From Verrucomicrobiota bacterium (lineage in GTDB: Bacteria > Verrucomicrobiota > Verrucomicrobiia > Opitutales > Opitutaceae), in NCBI GenBank assembly GCA_026398065.1, contig JAPLTR010000779.1, positions 1 through 34,315 of the forward strand: 34,315 bases of DNA. The letters run 5' to 3'. The translations under genes and the position numbers were made by a program. The notes below the pieces were generated by a model. That model was not told the origin of the DNA. It was given only the letters and a program-made list of their open reading frames with translations, and searched no databases. How positions within the stretch are numbered: the stretch's first letter is position 1; every line of letters begins with the position of its first letter. This document shows positions 9,964 through 18,451 of the stretch, piece after piece.

Positions 9964-10776
9964 ATGGTCGCTGTCCCCTCCACCGCTCCCCTTAACGTCA
10001 CCCTCCGCGTCTGGCGCCAGGCCGGCCCGAACCAGCCCGGCAAGTTCGTCGAATACACGGCGAAGGGCTGCAGCCCGAACATGTCCTTCCTCGAGATGCT
10101 CGACGTCGTGAACGACGAGCTCACGCTGAAGGGCGAGGAGCCCATCGCGTTTGCGCACGACTGCCGCGAGGGCATCTGCGGCACCTGCTCCTGCACGATC
10201 AACGGCAAGCCGCACGGCCCGGGCAAGGCGATCGCCACCTGCCAGACCTACATGCGCAGCTTCAAGGACGGCGAGACCATCGTGGTCGAGCCCTTCCGCG
10301 CCGCCGCCTTCCCGATCGTCAAGGACCTGATCACCGACCGCACCGCCTTCGAGAAGATCCAGCAGGCCGGCGGCTTCATCACCGCCCGCGCCGGCTCCGC
10401 GCCGGACGCCAACTGCCTCCCGATCCCGAAGGGCGATGCCGACCGCGCGATGGACGCGGCGCAGTGCATCGGCTGCGGCGCGTGCGTCGCCGCCTGCAAA
10501 AACGCGAGCGCCATGCTCTTCGTCGCCGCCAAGGTCTCGCACCTCGGCCTTCTCCCGCAGGGCCAGGCCGAGCGCGACCGCCGCGTATTGGCCATGGTCA
10601 CGACGATGGACGAGCAGGGCTTCGGCAGCTGCACCAACCAGTACGAGTGCAGCGCCGCGTGCCCGAAGACGATCAGCCACGATTTCATCGCCCGCCTCAA
10701 CCGCGACTACCTCGCCGCGAGCCTCCGCAGCGCCTTCAAGCCCGAGGCCGCCAGCTCCGAGGGCGGCGGCGCCTGA
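9964..10776 (+). CDS. sdhB: Succinate dehydrogenase iron-sulfur subunit
   Basis: SdhB passes electrons from FAD through three Fe-S clusters to the membrane subunit. The 270-residue protein has an N-terminal 2Fe-2S ferredoxin domain ('[11 protein letters not shown]' followed by a later Cys in 'IATCQTY') and a C-terminal two-cluster domain with '[11 protein letters not shown]' and '[12 protein letters not shown]'. All ligand cysteines expected for 2Fe-2S, 4Fe-4S and 3Fe-4S centres appear present. The ATG at 9964 leaves 20 bases from the sdhA stop. A GC-rich hairpin follows 10 bases after the stop codon and probably marks the end of the operon. Confidence 0.96.
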   Translation: MVAVPSTAPLNVTLRVWRQAGPNQPGKFVEYTAKGCSPNMSFLEMLDVVNDELTLKGEEPIAFAHDCREGICGTCSCTINGKPHGPGKAIATCQTYMRSFKDGETIVVEPFRAAAFPIVKDLITDRTAFEKIQQAGGFITARAGSAPDANCLPIPKGDADRAMDAAQCIGCGACVAACKNASAMLFVAAKVSHLGLLPQGQAERDRRVLAMVTTMDEQGFGSCTNQYECSAACPKTISHDFIARLNRDYLAASLRSAFKPEAASSEGGGA

Positions 10777-10786
10777 GATTTTGTTT

Positions 10787-10812
10787 CCCGCCCCCGCCTG
10801 AGGCGGGGCGGG
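10787..10812. other. GC-rich hairpin at the end of the sdh operon
   Basis: CCCG-CCCCCGCC (10787-10798) pairs with GGCGGGGCGGG (10802-10812) with one bulged C and a 3-base loop. It is preceded by ATTTTGTTT but has no T-run after it, so it may be a transcript 3'-end stabiliser or REP-like element rather than an intrinsic terminator. From 10813 to 10964 I see no further element. Confidence 0.55.
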
Positions 10813-10964
10813 AGGCTGGTCGCATTCACGCGGGGCCGGACGACGCCCGGAACGTGGCCAGCTCCGGGCGGCCTTGCTCCGCCGGGCGCTGAAGGGGTCC
10901 TCCCTGCGTCATCGTGCTTTCTGCCATTGCGGTCGGGGGGCGTTGCGATGAATTGAACGCCCGA

Positions 10965-12986
10965 ATGGAGCCACGTGAACCGAGGCACCCGCCCTATCTG
11001 GCTCCCCTCGATGGCCTCCGAGCGGTCGCCATCCTGGCCGTGCTGCTCTTCCATGTCTGGCCTGCCGCGCTCCGCGGGGGATTCGTCGGCGTCGACGTCT
11101 TCTTCGTGCTCTCGGGGTATCTGATCGCTGCGCTGATCCGGCGCGATCTGGAGACGGGGGAGTTCTCCCTCAAGGCGTTCTACCTGCGGCGGATTCAACG
11201 CCTGCTGCCCAACGCGATGGCGACGATCCTGGGCGTCCTGGTCCTTTGGTCGCTGTTCCTGCCTCCGAATGCCGCGGTTCAGCCGGGGATCCACGGGCTT
11301 TGGACCCTGGCGAACCTCTCGAACCTTTACGTCTGGAAAAATCTGGGTGGCTACTGGGGCAGCACGGCCGAGTGGGCGCCGCTGACGCACTTTTGGTCCC
11401 TGGGGGTGGAGGAGCAGTTCTATCTGGTCTTTCCGGGCGCCCTGGTGTGGCTGTCCCGGGTCCGGCCCCGTCAGGCGGGGTTCTGGCTGGTGGTCGCCAC
11501 GGTGGGCAGTTTCGGGCTCTGCCTGTATGGCACCTACGCCTATCCCACGGCGACATTCTACCTGATGCCGACCCGGGTTTGGGAACTGCTGCTCGGAGCG
11601 CTCCTTGCGGTCCACCGCCCACCCTTTGGCCAAGCGGAAACACCGCGGGCCCGGTTGGGCGCGGGGGCCCGGGAGGTGGTCGGGTGGACCGGGCTCATGA
11701 TGATTGCGGCCGGTTGTCTGCTCATCGGCGAAGGCAGCCGTTTCCCGGGGCTGGTGGTGCTCGCCCCGGTGGTGGGCACGGTGCTCGTCCTGCTCTCGGT
11801 CGCGGACGGGGAGACCCGGGTGTCGCGGCTCCTCTCGGCCCCGGTGATGGTGGGAACGGGGAAACTCTCCTACTCCGTCTATTTGTGGCACTGGCCGCTG
11901 ATTATTTTCGGCCGGCTGCAGGCGGAGTTCCATGGACTGCCTCCGCTGGCCGGGGCGGCGGCCGGGGGCGCGGGCGGTGTCCTGCTGGCGTGGGCCGCCT
12001 ACGTGGGGATCGAGCGGCCCCTGCGGGTCCGGGCGCCCGGACGCTCCTGGCGGCTGGCGACGATTGTCGGCGGATTCCTCCTGGCGGCGCTCGGTTGCGG
12101 GCTCAGTGCGGTCCGCCGCACGGACGCCGACCCGGGCCACCGGTTCGATACGCCCACCAGTTCCCTGGCGTTCTACGATGTGGCGCGCCGCCCGGCGCCG
12201 CCCGATTTCTCCCGCGGAGAGGTTCTCGCGCCCGCGGGCGCCGACTTTCCGCCCGAAGGTCTTTGGCGGACGGGCGGGATTGTTCATCTCCACGGGGGCG
12301 GCCGGCCCAGCGTGGTGGTGCTGGGCAGTTCCCAGGCGATGATGTATTCCAGGCTTGTGGACGACCTCTGTCGTGAGCGGGGCCTGTCGGTCGCCTTCTT
12401 CGGCGCCAGCTGGGCGACGCCCGCCTTTTTCGACGCCGCGGTCAACCCGGGCTTTCCCTCGCGACGCGAGGCACGCGAGTTCGATCAGGCGCGGAGAAAG
12501 TATCTGGCGGAGTGGCGGCCCGAGGTTGTCATCGTGGCCGATCTCTGGGGCAAATTCGTGGAATCGCGCGAATTCGAGGGGAAATTTCGCTCCTTCCTGA
12601 GCGAGGTGGCGCCCCAGGCCCGGCGGGTGCTTTTTGTCGCCGAGATTCCCTTTCTGGATCTGCCGGGCAACCTCAGCGTGCGGGGGTATGTTGCCTGGCG
12701 CATGGACGGGCAGGAGGGCCTGCCCGCTTTGTTGCCGGACGCGGGCGAACGTTTTCGGAACGAGGCCGTTCGCCGGGCGGAGGGGTTCGTCGGGGATTTC
12801 CCCAATCTGCGCGTCATCCGGGCGGACCGCCCCTTCTATCAGCGGGACGGATCGATTCGCTACTCGGCGGGCCGCAATTTCTTCTATCTCGACCGCAACC
12901 ATCTGACCGACATCGGTGCCGAGGAGGTCCGCGGTTTGTTCCGGGCGGCGATCGCCGAGGCCCAGGCGGCTTCCCTGTCCCGGTAG
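10965..12986 (+). CDS. Acyltransferase-3 (OafA/YrhL-type) fused to a C-terminal SGNH domain
   Basis: These proteins move acyl groups (often acetyl) across the membrane onto exported glycans such as O-antigen, peptidoglycan or exopolysaccharide. The 673-residue product begins with the AT3 hallmark 'LDGLRAVAILAVLLFHVW' and has 'HFWSLGVEEQFYL' plus about ten hydrophobic spans to about residue 390. The remainder is an extracytoplasmic SGNH hydrolase-like domain: 'VVVLGSSQA' near residue 454 supplies the nucleophile-type serine, and 'DRNHLTDIG' near residue 643 supplies the D-x-x-H pair. The ATG at 10965 is preferred because the AT3 domain starts about ten residues later; a GTG at 10914 would add 17 residues. 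The gene stands alone, so the acceptor glycan is unknown. Confidence 0.9.
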   Translation: MEPREPRHPPYLAPLDGLRAVAILAVLLFHVWPAALRGGFVGVDVFFVLSGYLIAALIRRDLETGEFSLKAFYLRRIQRLLPNAMATILGVLVLWSLFLPPNAAVQPGIHGLWTLANLSNLYVWKNLGGYWGSTAEWAPLTHFWSLGVEEQFYLVFPGALVWLSRVRPRQAGFWLVVATVGSFGLCLYGTYAYPTATFYLMPTRVWELLLGALLAVHRPPFGQAETPRARLGAGAREVVGWTGLMMIAAGCLLIGEGSRFPGLVVLAPVVGTVLVLLSVADGETRVSRLLSAPVMVGTGKLSYSVYLWHWPLIIFGRLQAEFHGLPPLAGAAAGGAGGVLLAWAAYVGIERPLRVRAPGRSWRLATIVGGFLLAALGCGLSAVRRTDADPGHRFDTPTSSLAFYDVARRPAPPDFSRGEVLAPAGADFPPEGLWRTGGIVHLHGGGRPSVVVLGSSQAMMYSRLVDDLCRERGLSVAFFGASWATPAFFDAAVNPGFPSRREAREFDQARRKYLAEWRPEVVIVADLWGKFVESREFEGKFRSFLSEVAPQARRVLFVAEIPFLDLPGNLSVRGYVAWRMDGQEGLPALLPDAGERFRNEAVRRAEGFVGDFPNLRVIRADRPFYQRDGSIRYSAGRNFFYLDRNHLTDIGAEEVRGLFRAAIAEAQAASLSR

Positions 12987-13066
12987 CGCCGGACGCTGCG
13001 GGCGGTCCGCGATTGCGGGCGCCTGTAACTTTTCGCGGTCTGCCGTGTTTTCAGGACATCAACCCA

Positions 13067-13297
13067 ATGTCCGCCATGAAAACATCCGCTCTCCTCTCCG
13101 CCGCTTCCGTCGCCGCCGTTGCCGCCGTGGTCCTGACCGCCACCAGCTTTGAAGCTGCCATCTCGGTGCTGTGCGCCGCCGGCTTCCTCGCCATCGCCAT
13201 CCGCGACTACGCGTACACGCCCCGCTTCCGGCCCGCCGCGCCCGCCCTCCTCCTCGCGGGCACGCCCCGGGGCGAACGACTTGGTCTGGCAGCCTGA
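13067..13297 (+). CDS. Small hydrophobic protein, hypothetical
   Basis: This 76-residue ORF has an Ala/Val-rich hydrophobic N-terminal half (about residues 7-45) that reads as one or two membrane spans ('SAASVAAVAAVVLTATSF' and 'AISVLCAAGFLAIAIRDY'), then a Pro/Ala/Arg-rich tail. A second Met codon at 13076 could be the true start. A strong terminator begins 24 bases after the stop, which supports a real short transcript. I do not recognise a family. Confidence 0.6.
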   Translation: MSAMKTSALLSAASVAAVAAVVLTATSFEAAISVLCAAGFLAIAIRDYAYTPRFRPAAPALLLAGTPRGERLGLAA

Positions 13298-13320
13298 TCC
13301 CTGCCGGGCCTCACTGGAAG

Positions 13321-13362
13321 AAGCGGCCTCTGCGCCTCCGGGCGTGGGGGCCGCTTTTTTTT
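13321..13362 (+). terminator. Intrinsic terminator after the small hydrophobic protein
   Basis: AAGCGGCC (13321-13328) pairs with GGCCGCTT (13349-13356) and runs into an eight-T tract (13355-13362). Because the next gene is convergent and its stop codon is at 13368, the stem may act for both strands, though the minus-strand tail (TTCTTCC) is weaker. Confidence 0.9.
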
Positions 13363-13367
13363 GTGGC

Positions 13368-13631
13368 TCAAAACACCGACAGCGCCTTGGCGCTCTCGAC
13401 GAGCACCCAGGCCGCGCCGCCGGCGAGGCCGAGCGCGAACACGTTCCGCACGAACTTCCGCCCGCGCAAAACCGTATCGAGGAAGTTCGGATCGAGCTTC
13501 GTCCGGTTGCTCTGGCCGATGAAACTCGCGAACCGCGGATCCCGGAAACGTCCGCGCGTGTCGTTCCTCAGCCCGAAGCGGAGGGCCGGACGATGGCAGA
13601 AGTTGAGCAACACTCGGAACACAGCGCGCAT
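13368..13631 (-). CDS. Small membrane protein, hypothetical
   Basis: An 87-residue product with a basic N-terminal part ('RPALRFGLRNDTRGRFRD'), a middle segment 'LDTVLRGRKFVRN', and one C-terminal hydrophobic span (about residues 65-82, 'VFALGLAGGAAWVLVESA'). It may be a tail-anchored or bitopic protein. The Met at 13631 is chosen because the longer frame would run through the AT-rich intergenic region into lysA. It is divergent from lysA, with 85 bases between start codons, so the two share a promoter region. No family recognised. Confidence 0.5.
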   Translation of the reverse strand: MRAVFRVLLNFCHRPALRFGLRNDTRGRFRDPRFASFIGQSNRTKLDPNFLDTVLRGRKFVRNVFALGLAGGAAWVLVESAKALSVF

Positions 13632-13716
13632 CACGGAATTTTGATATCGTTCTTTCAAGGGGAAACTTAATAGCCTCCCATTTTTAGCGCCTTTTTTTCC
13701 CAATCCTTTACCGACC

Positions 13717-15021
13717 ATGCACCACTTCCAGTACTCCGGCCACAACCTGAATTGCGAGTCCGTCGACCTCGCCGCCGTCGCCAAGCTCTACGGCACCCCC
13801 ACCTACGTTTACAGCGCGGCCACGATGGCCGACAACTACACCCGCCTCGCCCGCGGCCTCGCCGGCCTCGATGTCCAGCTCTGCTTCGCGATGAAGGCCA
13901 ACTCGAACATCGCGATCCTCCGCCACTTCGCCAACCTCGGCGCCGGCTTCGACCTCGTGAGCGGCGGCGAGATCCGCCGCGTCCTCGCCGCCGGCTCCAA
14001 CGTGAAGACCAGCGTCTTCGCCGGCGTCGGCAAGACCGAGGCCGAGATCAAGCTCGCCCTCCAGAACGACATCTTCGCCTTCCACGTCGAGAGCGAGCCC
14101 GAGCTCGCCCGCATCAACCACGTCGCCGGCACCCTCGGCGTCCGGGCCCCCATCGCCATCCGCATCAACCCCGATGTCGACGCGCACACGCACGCCAAGA
14201 TCACGACCGGCAAGAGCGGCAACAAGTTTGGCATCCCGCTCAAGCACGCCGCCGCCGCCTACGAGGCCGCCTCGAAGTACCCGCACATCCAGATCAAGGG
14301 CGTGCAGATGCACATCGGTTCGCAGCTCACCTCCGTCGCGCCCTTCGTCGAGGCCGTCGAGAAGGTCGCGCCCTTCGTCGCCGAGCTGAAGGCCCAGTAC
14401 GGCATCACCTATTTCTCCATCGGCGGCGGCATGGGCATCATCTACAAGGACGCCCTCGCCTCCGGCGAACAGGCCTGGTGGGACGCGCAGCCCGCCGACC
14501 AGCGTCCGCTCACGCCCGAGTCCTACGGCGCCGCCCTCGTGCCGCTCCTCCAGCCCCTCGGCCTCAAGATCCTCCTCGAGCACGGCCGCTTCATGGTCGG
14601 CAACGCCGGCGTCCTCCTCTCGCGCGTCGAGCACCTCAAGCGCGGCGCCGGGAAGAACTTCCTGATCGTCGACGCCGCGATGAACGACCTCGTCCGCCCC
14701 GCGATGTACGACAGCTACCACGAGATCGTCCCCCTCCACCGCGACTCCTCCCGCCGCGCCCTCGTGGCCGACATCGTCGGCCCGATCTGCGAGAGCGGCG
14801 ACTGCTTCGCCAAGGACCGCCAGCTCCAGGAGGTCGGCGAGGGCGAGCTCGTCGCCTTCATGAGCGCCGGCGCCTACGGTTACGCGATGGCCAACCGCTA
14901 CAACACCCGTGCGATGGCCGCCGAGGTCCTCGTGAAGGGCAGCGCCTTCGAGCTGATCAACGCCCGCGAGACCTTCGAGCAGATGATCGCCAACGAAAAG
15001 ATCCCGGCGTTTCTGAAGTAA
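13717..15021 (+). CDS. lysA: Diaminopimelate decarboxylase
   Basis: LysA is a PLP enzyme that decarboxylates meso-diaminopimelate to L-lysine, the last step of lysine synthesis. The 434-residue protein shows the fold-III decarboxylase signatures: 'FAMKANSN' with the PLP lysine at residue 60, 'HIGSQ' at 199-203, the Gly-rich phosphate-binding 'GGGMG' near 236, and 'CESGDCFA' near 358-365 with the catalytic cysteine contributed across the dimer interface. 'GAYGYAMANRYNTR' near the C-terminus is also typical. The start at 13717 begins a normal-length N-terminus. No lysine riboswitch fits in the 85-base upstream gap. A long inverted-repeat region follows the stop. Confidence 0.96.
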   Translation: MHHFQYSGHNLNCESVDLAAVAKLYGTPTYVYSAATMADNYTRLARGLAGLDVQLCFAMKANSNIAILRHFANLGAGFDLVSGGEIRRVLAAGSNVKTSVFAGVGKTEAEIKLALQNDIFAFHVESEPELARINHVAGTLGVRAPIAIRINPDVDAHTHAKITTGKSGNKFGIPLKHAAAAYEAASKYPHIQIKGVQMHIGSQLTSVAPFVEAVEKVAPFVAELKAQYGITYFSIGGGMGIIYKDALASGEQAWWDAQPADQRPLTPESYGAALVPLLQPLGLKILLEHGRFMVGNAGVLLSRVEHLKRGAGKNFLIVDAAMNDLVRPAMYDSYHEIVPLHRDSSRRALVADIVGPICESGDCFAKDRQLQEVGEGELVAFMSAGAYGYAMANRYNTRAMAAEVLVKGSAFELINARETFEQMIANEKIPAFLK

Positions 15022-15042
15022 AAGCCGGTGGCCGCGAAGTCG

Positions 15043-15261
15043 GGTAGCCGCGAGCGTGAGCGAGTGGACGCAGGGAGTAGCTACGATCGCCAGCGAGTGG
15101 ATCGGGCGCCCGGCACTCCCTCGCCCTTGCGAGCGGTGCCGCGCGCAGGGACGTCGCTCGTGGACGCACCTTTTTCGTGAAGAGACGGTCCACTGGTAGC
15201 CGCGAGCGTGAGCGAGTGGAGGGAGCGAACGCTGACCACTCGCTCACGCTCGCGGCTACCA
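15043..15261. repeat. Three copies of a 26-bp sequence, two forming a perfect inverted repeat
   Basis: A unit beginning GGTAGCCGCGAGCGTGAGCG is present at 15043-15068 and again at 15195-15220 in direct orientation. Its complement lies at 15236-15261. Bases 15194-15219 and 15236-15261 form a perfect 26-bp stem with a 16-base loop, and pairing extends outward past a 3-base bulge (GACGGTC near 15184-15190 with GACCGTC near 15262-15268). The remaining part of the gene-free stretch 15022-15352, between lysA and gpsA, holds no ORF that I can support. Confidence 0.85.
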
Positions 15262-15352
15262 GACCGTCCCGCCCCATCCGCGCCTCGTCCGTTCCCCGCC
15301 CGCCAAAAAATATCCGTGCGCATCCGCGCCCGGCCGTGATTAATTATTCGCC

Positions 15353-16351
15353 ATGAATTTCGTCGTCGTTGGAGCCGGGGCCTGGGGCACGGCGTTTGCG
15401 CTGCATCTTGCGCGCGGCGGACACGCCGTCGTGCTCGCGCCGCGCCGCGCGGAGCAGGCCGCCGCGCTCGCCGCGTCGCGCGTCAATGCCGACTACCTGC
15501 CCGGCATCCCGCTGGCGCCGTCCGTCGTCGTCTCGGCCGATCTCCCCGCGGCCCTGGCCGACGCCGAGGTCGTGATGCTCGCCTGCCCGACGCAGGCCCT
15601 CCGCGAGACCTGCGGCCGCGTGCGCGCCGCGCTGCCGCCCGCCCCGCGGATCAAGCTCGTCCTGAGTCTCGCCAAGGGCCTCGAACTCGGCACCCACCTC
15701 CGGCCCTCCGAGGTGATCGTCGAGTCCCTGCCCGGCCTGCTCGTCGGCTCGCTCACCGGTCCCACCAACGCCGGCGAGGTCGCGCGCGGCCTGCCCGCCG
15801 CGATGGTCCTCGCGGCGACGGCCAACCCGCCCGCCGTGGGCGAGGTCCAGGCCGCCATCAGCGGCCCGACGCTGCGCGTTTACACCAGCGGCGATCTCCC
15901 GGGCGTGGAATTCGGCGGCTGCCTGAAAAACATCTACGCCATCGCCGCCGGCTGCTGCGACGGCCTGAAGCTCGGCGACAACACCAAGGCCGCGCTCCTC
16001 ACCCGCGCGCTCGCCGAGATGGTGCGCGTGGGCGAGGCGCTCGGCGCGCGCGCGGAGACGTTCTACGGCCTGAGCGGCTTCGGCGACCTCGTCGCCACGT
16101 GCCATGGCGGCTGGAGCCGCAACCGCGAGTTCGGCCTGCGCCTCGGCGAAGGCGCGACCGTCGCCTCGCTGCTGGCGCACCGCAAGACCGTGGTCGAGGG
16201 CCACAAGACCGCGGAGAGCTTCGCCGAGCTGTGCGCCGCGAAAGGCATCGACGCGCCGATCTTGGGCGAGGTGCACGCGATCCTCTTCGCCGGCAAGCAG
16301 CCCGCCGCCGCCCTCTCCGCCCTGATGACCCGCGGCCTGAAGCGCGAGTGA
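15353..16351 (+). CDS. gpsA: NAD(P)-dependent glycerol-3-phosphate dehydrogenase
   Basis: GpsA reduces dihydroxyacetone phosphate to sn-glycerol 3-phosphate, the backbone for membrane phospholipids. The 332-residue protein opens directly with the Rossmann motif 'VVGAGAWGTAFALHLA' (G-x-G-x-W-G is characteristic of GpsA). Further signatures are 'LSLAKGLE', 'LTGPTNAGEVARGLP' and 'GGCLKNIYAIAAG' with the catalytic-type lysine at 192. 'TFYGLSGFGDLVATC' and 'SRNREFGLRLGEG' follow in the helical domain. The start at 15353 is fixed because the nucleotide-binding strand begins at residue 3. It stands alone between two repeat-filled intergenic regions. Confidence 0.96.
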   Translation: MNFVVVGAGAWGTAFALHLARGGHAVVLAPRRAEQAAALAASRVNADYLPGIPLAPSVVVSADLPAALADAEVVMLACPTQALRETCGRVRAALPPAPRIKLVLSLAKGLELGTHLRPSEVIVESLPGLLVGSLTGPTNAGEVARGLPAAMVLAATANPPAVGEVQAAISGPTLRVYTSGDLPGVEFGGCLKNIYAIAAGCCDGLKLGDNTKAALLTRALAEMVRVGEALGARAETFYGLSGFGDLVATCHGGWSRNREFGLRLGEGATVASLLAHRKTVVEGHKTAESFAELCAAKGIDAPILGEVHAILFAGKQPAAALSALMTRGLKRE

Positions 16352-16405
16352 GCGGCGCGAGTCGGAGGAACGATGCCAAGGCGGGTTCTGGGAAACGGAA
16401 TTTTT

Positions 16406-16740
16406 AACCGCGGATTGCGCGGATGGCGCGGATGACTGATTCGTGATTCGTTTCTGTATCCGCGAAATCGGCGTAATCCGCGGTCAAAACGGATCGGAAT
16501 TTTTGGCCACGGATTACACGGATGGCACGGATGCCCAATCCATGAAAACCGTAGTTGAACCACAGAGGCACGGAGACACAGAGGAGAAACAGGGGTTTTC
16601 CAGAAACCATCACCTCCCGAAAGTTAGGCCCCTCAGGATTTCGCCAAGCGGTTTTCTCCGTGTCTCTGTGCCTCTGTGGTTCAAACTTCTGTGGTCTGTT
16701 TCAGTATTTGCATCCGTGATATCCGTGTAATCCGTGGTAA
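16406..16740. repeat. Nested inverted-repeat cluster between gpsA and aat
   Basis: Three nested or adjacent pairs are visible. An outer perfect 17-bp pair (CCACGGATTACACGGAT, 16507-16523, with 16721-16737) encloses an imperfect pair of about 35 bases based on CCACAGAGGCACGGAGACAC (16555-16590 with 16651-16684, two mismatches plus an indel). A third pair, ACCGCGGAT-type, lies just upstream (16407-16424 with 16458-16484). Related words recur at 23006-23034 and 23096-23130, so this is a dispersed family. It has no coding potential. It fills nearly all of the gene-free stretch 16352-16787. Confidence 0.85.
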
Positions 16741-16787
16741 AACCTGGTCGCCTTTTCCCTCCCGCCCACCCTCACGCTCACTCTCCC

Positions 16788-17462
16788 ATGCGGCCGCCCG
16801 TCCTGACCTTTCCCTCCGTCGACCGCCTCGCCCGCGGCCCCGAGGTCGTCGCCGAGACGGACGCGTCGGCGCTCACGGTGGAAAATCTTCGCGCCGCGTA
16901 CCGCTGCGGCGTGTTTCCCTGGCCCGGCGAACCCTCCGAGCCGATCCCGTGGTGCTGCCCGCGCCGCCGCGCGATTTTGGAGTTTTCCGCCCTCACGCCC
17001 GGACGCACGCTCGAAAAAGCCGCGCGCAAACCCGGCTGGAGCTACTCGATCGACCGCGCCTTTCCCGCCGTGATCGCCGCCTGCGCCGCCGTGTACCGCC
17101 CCGGGCAGTTCGGCACGTGGATCAGTCCCGCGGTCCTCGCCGCCTACACCGCGCTGCACCACGCCGGCTGGGCGCACAGCGTGGAAGTCTGGCGCGACGA
17201 CCGCCTCGTCGGCGGCCTCTACGGCGTGGACGCCGGCGGCTTCTTCGGCGGCGAGAGCATGTTTCACCACGAGGACAACGCCTCGAAGCTCGCGATCCTC
17301 TTCCTCGCCCAATACCTCACCGCCCGCGGCCAGACCTGGATGGACATCCAGCAACTCACCCCCCACATGCAGCGCCTCGGCGCCCGCGAGCTGACCCGCC
17401 CGACCTTCCTCACGCGCCTCGCCGGCGAGCTGGCGACCGGGCGGACGCTGTTTGCGAACTGA
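16788..17462 (+). CDS. aat: Leucyl/phenylalanyl-tRNA--protein transferase
   Basis: Aat transfers Leu or Phe from tRNA to proteins with N-terminal Arg or Lys, marking them for ClpS/ClpAP degradation (N-degron pathway). The 224-residue protein has family segments 'AYRCGVFPWP', 'IPWCCPRRRAILEF', 'QFGTWISPAVLAAYTALHHAGWAHSVEVW' (read here as two adjoining stretches), 'VGGLYGVDAGGFFGGESMFH', and 'WMDIQQLTPHMQRLGA'. The ATG at 16788 gives a standard N-terminus. The last 84 codons are present a second time at 18542-18800, beyond an inserted exoprotein gene. The first 112 or so bases of the two copies are identical and the rest diverge. This copy is complete and presumably functional. Confidence 0.95.
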   Translation: MRPPVLTFPSVDRLARGPEVVAETDASALTVENLRAAYRCGVFPWPGEPSEPIPWCCPRRRAILEFSALTPGRTLEKAARKPGWSYSIDRAFPAVIAACAAVYRPGQFGTWISPAVLAAYTALHHAGWAHSVEVWRDDRLVGGLYGVDAGGFFGGESMFHHEDNASKLAILFLAQYLTARGQTWMDIQQLTPHMQRLGARELTRPTFLTRLAGELATGRTLFAN

Positions 17463-17732
17463 GCCGCGGTGTCCGGCCAATCCGGGTAACCGCAAGCTTT
17501 GCCCTCCGTTGGGGACGCCGGGCCAGTGCCATTGCGAGTGCAAAGTTTTCTCTGACCCCTTTTCCGACTCCGGGCTGAAAGGCGGGCGGAGATGATCCCG
17601 CGAGCGGGATGGACCTCAGCCGGTTACCGGGGCAACCGCTGCGCGGCCCGATTTCCAAGACGATGGGCACTATGACCCGAATCGCCGTTGACGGCGACGG
17701 ATGGCTGTTATGTTTTTGCGGAATAATAAGAT
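17463..17732. other. Intergenic region with two short perfect hairpins
   Basis: ATCCCGC (17595-17601) pairs with GCGGGAT (17604-17610) around two bases, and TCGCCGT (17682-17688) pairs with ACGGCGA (17691-17697) around two bases. The AT-rich stretch 17708-17732, just before the next ATG, probably carries its initiation region. Nothing else is evident. The first 70 or so bases after the aat stop resemble the sequence after the duplicated aat end at 18801. Confidence 0.4.
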
Positions 17733-18425
17733 ATGAACTTAATATCACCGCGTCTACTCATCGCCATTAGTGTCATGCCCCTGCTGGTTGCCGTCCGGCT
17801 TTCCGCCCAAGTCACGGCGATTTCGAATACCGGGCAGACCTATGTCACGGCCCTGGCCACGGGCAAGCTGACGAGCGGGGAGGGTGCCCACGCGTTCAGT
17901 TTTACAACCGGCGCGACCGACTGGACCTTCTCGGGGATTACCCTGTCCATCAACGGAAGCGGTCCCAGTTCGCAGGGCTTTTCGGTTTCGCTTTATTCGG
18001 GCATGGGCGTTTCTGGTCCGACCGGCCTGGAGACTGCACTCAGCGGTAACACCGCCCCCCGGCCGGCGGGTGCCTACAGTTACACCCCCGTGGCGCAAAC
18101 CGGACTCCTGGCCAACACGACTTATTGGGTCGTTACCATGGCCCCGACCAGCCCGCTCAACCAGCCGATCGCGGTCAACGCCACCTCGTCGACCGCCGAA
18201 GACGCGGGTGGGTTCGCCGGATGGAGCATCGGAGACCAGCGCTTTTACAGCACCAATGGAGGGATCTCCTGGACGGCGGCCTCGAGTGGACTCGTCCCGC
18301 AGTTCTCCGTGCAGGTGGCTGCGATCCCGGAGATTCCCACCGGCGCCCTGGTCGCCGGTTTGGCGGCCTTTGCGGTCTCGGGCTGGCGGCGCGTCAGCAA
18401 GCACCGTTCACGGGCACGGGTTTGA
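17733..18425 (+). CDS. Secreted choice-of-anchor-type protein with PEP-CTERM-like tail
   Basis: The 230-residue protein has a signal peptide (about residues 1-25, ending 'VRLSAQ'). A beta-rich middle domain has the pattern of choice-of-anchor R domains: 'AHAFSFTTGATDW', 'FSVSLYSGMG' and 'LLANTTYWVVTMAP'. The C-terminus has a degenerate PEP-like motif 'IPEIPT' followed by a hydrophobic span and basic tail ('GWRRVSKHRSR'), as in proteins sorted by exosortase. The ATG at 17733 directly precedes the signal peptide. It sits between intact aat and a duplicated aat 3' fragment, so it probably arrived by the same rearrangement. Function is unknown; surface display or incorporation in extracellular matrix is an inference. 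Confidence 0.65.
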   Translation: MNLISPRLLIAISVMPLLVAVRLSAQVTAISNTGQTYVTALATGKLTSGEGAHAFSFTTGATDWTFSGITLSINGSGPSSQGFSVSLYSGMGVSGPTGLETALSGNTAPRPAGAYSYTPVAQTGLLANTTYWVVTMAPTSPLNQPIAVNATSSTAEDAGGFAGWSIGDQRFYSTNGGISWTAASSGLVPQFSVQVAAIPEIPTGALVAGLAAFAVSGWRRVSKHRSRARV

Positions 18426-18451
18426 TCCGGTGCCCCCGGCGGGGCCGGCGA

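Noticed and set aside
10707-12902. A 731-codon open frame antisense to the acyltransferase gene
   Set aside because: The translation is low-complexity Pro/Arg/Gly with no motif, and the forward strand encodes a full AT3-SGNH protein.
13632-13716. Lysine riboswitch upstream of lysA
   Set aside because: The gap is only 85 bases, too short for a lysine riboswitch, and no matching stems are visible.
15043-15261. CRISPR array
   Set aside because: Only three copies, one inverted, with unequal spacing and no cas genes. This is an inverted-repeat element.
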